From contig DEIJ01000125.1 in the NCBI GenBank assembly GCA_002352365.1, positions 1-11,407 on the forward strand: DNA of 11,407 nucleotides. Direction: 5' to 3'. The position numbers were made by a program, and so were the translations under genes. Below the pieces are notes generated by a model. It saw only the letters and a program-made list of their open reading frames with translations. It was not told the origin of the DNA and searched no databases. Below are positions 7,172 to 11,407 of this stretch, in pieces; the stretch's first letter is position 1, and the number at the start of each line of letters is the position of its first letter. The stretch comes from Dehalococcoidia bacterium UBA2777. GTDB taxonomy: Bacteria > Chloroflexota > Dehalococcoidia > UBA2247 > UBA2777.

Positions 7172-7891
7172 TTGCGTGTTCTGGTAATCGAAGACGATCC
7201 TGAGATAGTGCAGGCCATCTCTCTTTGCTTTAAGGTGCGCTGGCCCGAGGCCAGTGTCGTCACCCGAGGTTTGGGAAACCAGGGGGTAGAGGCGGTGGAG
7301 ATTGAGATGCCCGATATAGTTCTGCTCGATTTGGGTTTGCCCGATATTGATGGCTTTGAGGTATTGCGCCATATCCGCCTCTTCTCCACCGTTCCGGTGA
7401 TAATTATTACTGTTAGGGAGCAGGAGGTAGACCGGGTCAGGGGACTGGAAGCGGGGGCAGACGACTATATCAACAAGCCGTTTAGCTATTTGGAACTTTT
7501 GGCCAGGGTGAATGCGGTGCTGCGCCGCAGCAGCTTTGAGAAATTCAGAACCTCCAAACTATTCACCGCCGGTGATCTGGCTATTGACTTTGGCACGCAG
7601 GAGGTATCCCTACGGGGGAAGGCAGTGAAGCTCACCCCCACTGAATATCGGCTGCTTGACCTGTTGGTGAACAATGCCGGCCGCACAGTGCCGCAGCGGG
7701 TTCTGCTGGAGAGGGTATGGGGACCAGAATATGTCGATACCCCGGAGCAAATCAAGGTTCATATCCACAACCTGAGGCATAAGCTAGAGGACAACCCCCA
7801 GAACCCCCATCTCATCCTCACCGAAGCGGGCAGGGGCTACCGCTTCGTTGCTTCCAGCAAAACAACAACGACTCAGCCTGCTGGGGCCTAA
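7172..7891 (+). CDS. OmpR/PhoB-family response regulator
   Basis: A 239-aa two-domain transcription factor, the presumed partner of the preceding kinase. The receiver domain (1-120) has acidic residues E7, D8 and D9, phosphoacceptor D53 in LLDLGLPDIDG, the switch threonine T80 and the conserved lysine K102 in NKPFSYLELLARV. The C-terminal winged helix-turn-helix (about 133-227) has the typical LTPTEYRLLDLLVNNAGR, the recognition-helix region DTPEQIKVHIHNLRHKL and the wing TEAGRGYRF. The start is TTG at 7172, preceded by AAGGGG (7159-7164) with 7-nt spacing; no ATG or GTG gives the correct receiver N-terminus MRVLVIEDD. Length is normal for the family. Its target genes cannot be read from the window, but auto-regulation through the CTTGTC repeats near 3549-3566 is conceivable. 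Confidence 0.95.
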   Translation: MRVLVIEDDPEIVQAISLCFKVRWPEASVVTRGLGNQGVEAVEIEMPDIVLLDLGLPDIDGFEVLRHIRLFSTVPVIIITVREQEVDRVRGLEAGADDYINKPFSYLELLARVNAVLRRSSFEKFRTSKLFTAGDLAIDFGTQEVSLRGKAVKLTPTEYRLLDLLVNNAGRTVPQRVLLERVWGPEYVDTPEQIKVHIHNLRHKLEDNPQNPHLILTEAGRGYRFVASSKTTTTQPAGA

Positions 7892-7899
7892 AGTACGCC

Positions 7900-8093
7900 G
7901 TGATTTATAGTCGACCGCAAAATTCCTTGTAACTCCCCTTGGAGGGATCTGCCCAATTCCCCTCCCCTGGGGGAGGGGAATATTCACCTTCACCCTTCCC
8001 TCTCCCATCAATAGAGAGGGGATGAAAGGTGTAGCCTCTCCCATCGAGGAAGAGGAGTTTGTGCCAAGATTTTTGCAAGATACTATAAATCAC
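7900..8093. repeat. 194-bp MITE-like element filling a convergent intergenic gap
   Basis: The ends are a perfect 12-bp inverted repeat: GTGATTTATAGT (7900-7911) and ACTATAAATCAC (8082-8093). Complementarity continues inward: GCAAAA (7917-7922) with TTTTGC (8071-8076), CTTG with CAAG, and AACTCC (7931-7936) with GGAGTT (8054-8059). The two termini could therefore form a long interrupted stem. Inside lie a 12-bp perfect palindrome (7956-7981) and a further imperfect hairpin (7985-8031). It contains no plausible ORF. It starts 8 bp after the response-regulator stop and ends 8 bp before the CoA-transferase stop. The architecture is that of a non-autonomous miniature inverted-repeat element. No clear target-site duplication is visible. 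Confidence 0.65.
7956..7981. terminator. Perfect 12-bp palindrome, possible bidirectional transcription stop
   Basis: ATTCCCCTCCCC (7956-7967) and GGGGAGGGGAAT (7970-7981) are perfectly complementary around TG, giving a very stable GC-rich hairpin about 65 nt past the response-regulator stop. It sits between convergent genes and inside the MITE-like element. There is no U-run on either side, so it is not a textbook intrinsic terminator; it may only slow polymerase or protect 3' ends. A second imperfect hairpin follows at 7985-8031, with CCCTCTC (7998-8004) and GAGAGGG (8014-8020) as its inner stem. Confidence 0.4.
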
Positions 8094-8101
8094 CAGGTGG
8101 T

Positions 8102-9310
8102 TTAGATGACTCCTGCCTCCTCTAAGGCAGCTAGCCTCTGTGCAGAAAAACCTAGCTCCTCACCGTAGATTTGCTGATTATGCTCGCCAATAAGGGGGGC
8201 ACACCTTACCAAGCGCCACGGGGAGCGGCTGAATTCAGCCCCAGCCCGGGGATACTTGACCCTTGCTCCCAACTCGGGATGAGCCAGCTCAACAAAGAAA
8301 CCCCGCTCAATAAGCTGGGGATTAGCCACAAGCTGGGGCAAAGAATCAACTGGCGCCCAGGGGAAGTGCATCAACTGCCCTTGCTCCACTAGCTCATTTA
8401 CTGTATGGGTCTGGGTCCAGCGCTCTAAAACTTGAATAATGTGTTCTATCCCCCCCAGCCGAACTTGGTGACGTCGCCACTTTTCATCTGTTAAGTCCGC
8501 TGCCATCCCCTCACTGTCCAGCCACTCTATTAAGGTATCCCACTGCTGGAATAGAGAAAGCAGAATATAGCCATCCTTGCACCGAAAAATTCGGAAGGCA
8601 TTATTCCACTGCAGACTCCCTTGCCTTTTGGCGATTACTTTGTCATACAGGTAGCGCACGTTGACATGCTCAATCGTCGCAGCAACGCATTCATGCATCG
8701 AGACATCAATGTATTGCCCTAAACCGGTGAAGTTACGGTAATGTAATGCCAGGAGGATGCCTAAAGCTCCAAAAAAGGAGGCAATAAGGTAAGTTTGCTC
8801 CCCATAGGGCTTGAGAGGTGGGGTGTGTGGTTCACCACAGACGTACATCTGCCCCCCTAAAGCAGAAGCTACTATATCGCAGGAGTGGTATTCTTTATAT
8901 GGGCCGGTTTGCCCAAAGGGAGTGATCGAGACCACAATCAGGCGGGGATTAAGCTGGCTTAGAGCTTCCCATCCTAACTCCGGTTTCCTCTTCCCCGGAG
9001 GGAATGTGTCAACGATTACATCGGCAGCTTTGGCAAGGCGGTGAAAGATTTGACACCCTTCATCAACTTCCAGGTTTAAGGTAATCCCTCGCTTGTCGGT
9101 GTTATAGTACCAAAAGTAGAGGCTCCTCTCTGGGTGAGGTATATCATTCATAAAAGGGCCCGAGCCGCGGGTGACATCTCCCTGGGGAGGTTCAATCTTA
9201 ACCACATCCGCTCCCATATCGGCAAGGAGCTTAGTGCAGAATACCCCCGCGCCACCAGCTAAATCCAGCACCCGCAAACCGCCCAGCGCCGAGCCTTCTT
9301 GTCCTTTCAT
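8102..9310 (-). CDS. Class III (CaiB/BaiF) CoA-transferase, subgroup lacking the catalytic Asp
   Basis: A 402-aa protein of the CaiB/BaiF family (PF02515), which moves CoA between acyl-CoA and a free acid. Typical segments are LRVLDLAGG (12-20), ADMGADVVKIEPPQGD (30-45), NPRLIVVSITPFGQTGPY (121-138), GLGQYIDVSMHE (196-207) and the closing GEHNQQIYGEELGFS. Counting back from the GxGQ motif, the position of the family's catalytic aspartate (D169 of formyl-CoA transferase) is occupied by tyrosine Y174 in QTYLIASFFGALG. I recall a sizeable subgroup with Tyr here (QSYHVAG-type), so this is probably subfamily-specific rather than decay. It is the last gene of a three-gene operon, 12 nt after the DUF1614 gene. 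The start ATG at 9310 has AGGG at 9321-9318. It may act with the other CoA-transferase as a heteromer; substrate unknown. Confidence 0.9.
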   Translation of the reverse strand: MKGQEGSALGGLRVLDLAGGAGVFCTKLLADMGADVVKIEPPQGDVTRGSGPFMNDIPHPERSLYFWYYNTDKRGITLNLEVDEGCQIFHRLAKAADVIVDTFPPGKRKPELGWEALSQLNPRLIVVSITPFGQTGPYKEYHSCDIVASALGGQMYVCGEPHTPPLKPYGEQTYLIASFFGALGILLALHYRNFTGLGQYIDVSMHECVAATIEHVNVRYLYDKVIAKRQGSLQWNNAFRIFRCKDGYILLSLFQQWDTLIEWLDSEGMAADLTDEKWRRHQVRLGGIEHIIQVLERWTQTHTVNELVEQGQLMHFPWAPVDSLPQLVANPQLIERGFFVELAHPELGARVKYPRAGAEFSRSPWRLVRCAPLIGEHNQQIYGEELGFSAQRLAALEEAGVI

Positions 9311-9322
9311 TTTTTTACCCTG

Positions 9323-10000
9323 TTACCTTTTGTTTGGCCGAACTATGCCGGGAAAGCGGATCACCAGTGAGGCGAGAAACACTGCCATCACTCCGGTCAG
9401 AAATATTCCGTCAATAACCCCTGCCCCTCCGATCGAAAGCAGTAGCGGCGAGGGGAAGCCAAAAGTTAGCTTCGAGATAGCATTAGGGGTAATGAGATGT
9501 AGTATATCGGCACCTAAAAGTGTTCCCATAGTTCCGCTAATATAGGCCACACTGGGGGCATTACGCCGATTCTTGGCGAGCAGAATGCCGCACACAGCAG
9601 CAAATAGTGGTGGAAGGTAAAAAGCGATCATGATTCCTTTGCCAGGTACTGGCCGCGCCAGTATGTAAGTCAGTAGCATTATAATAGCCACTCCAATCAG
9701 AGTGCGCTTTATATCGGTTCGTTTTCTGAGAATGATCTCCAGGCTAACTAGAACTGGGATAAGACAGCCACCAACATTTACTGCAATAGACACCAGTTGA
9801 TGATCGACACCGACCTGAGTCAATGGGATGTTGAATAGGCCGCCGACGATACATCCAAAGGAGATCAAAATAGCTTGCCAACGACCAAATCCGATCTGCC
9901 TGAAGGCATCAGTGGTGAGGCGCCAGAAGAAGTAGATGAAGATTAAGGAAATAATAGCTAATAGAACCAGGGCAACGAGAGATAAAGGAGTTATCATCAT
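9323..10000 (-). CDS. DUF1614-family integral membrane protein
   Basis: A 225-aa hydrophobic protein with about six to seven predicted transmembrane segments (about 6-26, 43-61, 67-89, 99-115, 122-141, 150-169, 186-215). The C-terminal signature SIGGAGVIDGIFLTGV (189-204) together with GTLLGADILHL (159-169) matches the uncharacterised family DUF1614 as I remember it. No biochemical function is established. The acidic residues within hydrophobic segments, D165 and D197, are the type seen in transporters, but a transport role is inference. Start: ATG at 10000, with a second ATG directly after it; no strong Shine-Dalgarno is visible, which suggests translation coupled to the upstream CoA-transferase 24 nt away. 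Its position between two CoA-transferase genes suggests a membrane step, such as uptake or export of the organic acid, in the same pathway. Confidence 0.75.
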   Translation of the reverse strand: MMITPLSLVALVLLAIISLIFIYFFWRLTTDAFRQIGFGRWQAILISFGCIVGGLFNIPLTQVGVDHQLVSIAVNVGGCLIPVLVSLEIILRKRTDIKRTLIGVAIIMLLTYILARPVPGKGIMIAFYLPPLFAAVCGILLAKNRRNAPSVAYISGTMGTLLGADILHLITPNAISKLTFGFPSPLLLSIGGAGVIDGIFLTGVMAVFLASLVIRFPGIVRPNKR

Positions 10001-10024
10001 AAACGCTGCCGCAGAACACCAACC

Positions 10025-11251
10025 TCACTTGGGAAGAATTCCTCTTTTGATTACCCCCCGAGCTTCCAGGGCAGCGATTTCCTCCAATGTATAGCCTAAT
10101 TCGAGGAGAATCTCCTCAGTATGTTGCCCCAGAAGAGGTGGGGGACGGAGGGGTTTCCCTGGCGTCTGTTTCAACTTCACCGGCATCCCCAGCATCTTTA
10201 TTGGCCCTCGGATGGGGTGCTCCATAGTGATGACCATTTCATTAGCCTCCACCTGAGGGTGAGCGAATAGCTCCTCATAGGTAAGGCAGGGGTCACAGCG
10301 TAGCCGTACCTCTTTGAATAATTTTTGCCACTCGGCCCGCGCCTTCTTACTAAATGCCTCATCCAGCAGCGGATGTAATTCCTCAGCGTGCTCTATCCTG
10401 GCCTCATCGGTGGCAAATCGAGGATCATATTGTAAATGTTCAACGTCGAGCACTTTACATACCGCAGGCCATGTTGGCTGAGCACCGAGCATGGCTACCA
10501 CATCTCCATCTTTGGCTCGATAGACACCAAAGGTGGGGTCCCCCCTCCCCTTGCGGCGTGGTATCCCATCTATCAGGTAGGCCAACATCTCGGTACTTTG
10601 CAACCACATCACGGTATCCAACTGATTCACCGAGAGCTCCTGCCCTACCCCGCTGCGTTCTCGCAGGAACAAGGCCACCATTATCCCATAGGCGGTGAGC
10701 AGGGCACCGCCATGATCGACGAAGAACACCGGGACGCGGCAGGGAGGGCCATCAGGGGTGCCCATTTGGCTTATTATTCCTCCCATAGCTTGGGCCCACA
10801 TGTCCCCCCCAATGCGATGGGCAAGGGGGCCTTTTTCACCAAAACCATAGCTAGAACAATATATCACCCGAGGATTGATTTCGGCTATTATTTCATAGCT
10901 TAATCCCAGCCTATCAATAACCCCAGGACGGAAATTGTGTAAAAAGACATCACTACCTTGGGCCAGTTTCAACACGATCTCTTTCCCCAGCTCTTGCCTA
11001 ATATCCACAGCCAAACTTCTCTTACTCCGATTATTCCCCAACCACATCCCAGCATCGACGAACTCTTCCTCGGCCATCTCCTGTTTATAGATATTATCCA
11101 TGCCAGCAGGACGTCCGTGTCTTATCGCCTCACCCTGGAGTCTTTCTACCTTGATCACTTCAGCCCCCATATCACCCAACATCATGGCAGCAAGTGGGGC
11201 CATTAACGCCTGTGACAAGTCGAGGACCTTTATCCCCGCTAAAGGAAGCAC
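10025..11251 (-). CDS. Class III (CaiB/BaiF) CoA-transferase with catalytic Asp
   Basis: A CaiB/BaiF-family CoA-transferase (PF02515), 408 aa from the preferred start. Signatures are LAGIKVLDLSQALMAPLAAM near the N-terminus, LGDMGAEVIKVER, HNFRPGVIDRLGL, NPRVIYCSSYGFGEKGPL and GVGQELSVNQLDT. The catalytic aspartate is present in FFVDHGGALLTAYG (D179), exactly the family spacing before GVGQ, so a covalent aspartyl-CoA mechanism is expected. The longest frame begins with ATG at 11281, but that start lies in a palindrome with no Shine-Dalgarno, whereas GTG at 11251 has a consensus AGGAGGT 8 nt upstream and gives the usual LPLAGIKVLDL N-terminus. It heads the operon with the DUF1614 gene and the second CoA-transferase. 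Substrates cannot be read from sequence; carnitine-, formyl- or aromatic-acid-type CoA transfer are all possible. Confidence 0.92.
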   Translation of the reverse strand: MLPLAGIKVLDLSQALMAPLAAMMLGDMGAEVIKVERLQGEAIRHGRPAGMDNIYKQEMAEEEFVDAGMWLGNNRSKRSLAVDIRQELGKEIVLKLAQGSDVFLHNFRPGVIDRLGLSYEIIAEINPRVIYCSSYGFGEKGPLAHRIGGDMWAQAMGGIISQMGTPDGPPCRVPVFFVDHGGALLTAYGIMVALFLRERSGVGQELSVNQLDTVMWLQSTEMLAYLIDGIPRRKGRGDPTFGVYRAKDGDVVAMLGAQPTWPAVCKVLDVEHLQYDPRFATDEARIEHAEELHPLLDEAFSKKARAEWQKLFKEVRLRCDPCLTYEELFAHPQVEANEMVITMEHPIRGPIKMLGMPVKLKQTPGKPLRPPPLLGQHTEEILLELGYTLEEIAALEARGVIKRGILPK

Positions 11252-11259
11252 CTTTTCCC

Positions 11260-11266
11260 ACCTCCT
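11260..11266 (-). promoter_or_regulatory. Consensus Shine-Dalgarno that fixes a GTG start
   Basis: AGGAGGT, read on the minus strand, lies 8 nt before GTG at 11251-11249. It falls inside the longer frame that starts at 11281 and argues that the first ten residues of that frame are not translated. It is 3 nt downstream of the palindrome at 11270-11293, so folding of that hairpin could affect ribosome access. Confidence 0.8.
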
Positions 11267-11269
11267 AGG

Positions 11270-11293
11270 CCAGTAAACCATTCGGTTTACTGG
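11270..11293. promoter_or_regulatory. Perfect 10-bp-arm palindrome: operator or leader hairpin
   Basis: CCAGTAAACC (11270-11279), ATTC, GGTTTACTGG (11284-11293) is a perfect inverted repeat. It lies between the candidate promoter (11365-11373) and the Shine-Dalgarno of the CoA-transferase operon, about 65 nt downstream of the predicted transcription start. The symmetric 24-bp layout suits a dimeric repressor such as a TetR-type protein. As RNA it would form a tetraloop hairpin just upstream of the ribosome site. No regulator gene for it is in the window. Confidence 0.65.
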
Positions 11294-11364
11294 GTAATCT
11301 CAGCTCTTTGAGCTATTCCTTCTCTTCCACAGACAATATAAATATATCTCCTTTTCTCCATGAA

Positions 11365-11373
11365 ATTATATCA
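11365..11373 (-). promoter_or_regulatory. Extended -10 promoter for the CoA-transferase operon
   Basis: Read on the minus strand, TGATATAAT combines a perfect TATAAT (11370-11365) with the extended -10 TGn motif directly before it. No good -35 is found at 17 nt, which is common for extended -10 promoters. Transcription would start near 11358, leaving about 107 nt of leader to GTG at 11251, which includes the palindrome at 11270-11293. I see no gene in 11282-11407. Confidence 0.5.
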
Positions 11374-11407
11374 CCAATTAGAAACTAGAGCCATGAACTA
11401 CGGTTCT

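Noticed and set aside
8171..8392. Plus-strand open frame within the CoA-transferase gene (similar ones lie within gyrA and the right-hand CoA-transferase)
   Set aside because: They are antisense to well-supported genes, lack family motifs and ribosome sites, and follow the codon structure of the true gene.
11287..11361. 24-codon upstream ORF on the minus strand (begins MEKRRYIYIV), ending inside the palindrome
   Set aside because: No Shine-Dalgarno, and its ATG falls at or before the predicted transcription start near 11358, so it would probably not be translated. A conserved leader peptide would require alignment evidence.
1..11407. CRISPR arrays, tRNA or rRNA genes
   Set aside because: No regularly spaced direct repeats and no tRNA cloverleaf or rRNA core sequence were seen; only isolated inverted repeats.

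Overview
The window carries eight complete protein genes, one edge-truncated transposase remnant and several structured repeats. Base composition is near 50% GC, genes are densely packed, and starts are a mix of ATG, GTG and TTG. The gene mix is a TPR protein coupled to gyrA, a bacterial GH3-like adenylating enzyme, soluble GAF kinases, paired class III CoA-transferases and a DUF1614 membrane protein. From memory this fits an uncultured anaerobic bacterium, most plausibly Chloroflexota (Dehalococcoidia-like). That assignment is inference; no 16S or other taxonomic marker is present except GyrA.

Left part (1-3506, minus strand). The first ~90 bases hold the 5'-truncated end of an IS630-family transposase gene that runs off the left edge. 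It abuts an ~88-bp palindromic repeat (83-170). Next come gyrA (251-2683) and, upstream of and overlapping it by 8 nt, a TPR-repeat protein (2676-3506). These two look like one transcription unit.

Centre (3507-7891, plus strand). A 146-bp divergent intergenic region carries back-to-back candidate sigma-70 promoters. Rightward there is a GH3-family acyl-adenylating enzyme, a cytoplasmic GAF-GAF histidine kinase and an OmpR/PhoB response regulator. They are spaced 65 and 46 bp apart, so they are probably co-transcribed. Related small palindromic repeats sit in both gaps, one on each side of the kinase gene.

Right part (7892-11407, minus strand). The whole gap between the convergent response regulator and CoA-transferase genes is filled by a 194-bp MITE-like element (7900-8093) with 12-bp perfect terminal inverted repeats. 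A three-gene operon follows, in transcription order: CoA-transferase (11251-10025), DUF1614 membrane protein, second CoA-transferase (9310-8102). The first CoA-transferase keeps the family's catalytic aspartate; the second appears to have tyrosine there, so the pair may be a heteromeric or specialised enzyme. The operon has an extended -10 promoter and a perfect 10-bp-arm palindrome just upstream of a consensus Shine-Dalgarno, which also supports a GTG start 30 nt inside the longest frame.

The most unusual items are the MITE-like intergenic element, the operator or leader hairpin before the CoA-transferase operon, the Asp/Tyr pair of CoA-transferases, and the transposase relic at the left edge. 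I saw no tRNA, rRNA or CRISPR array.
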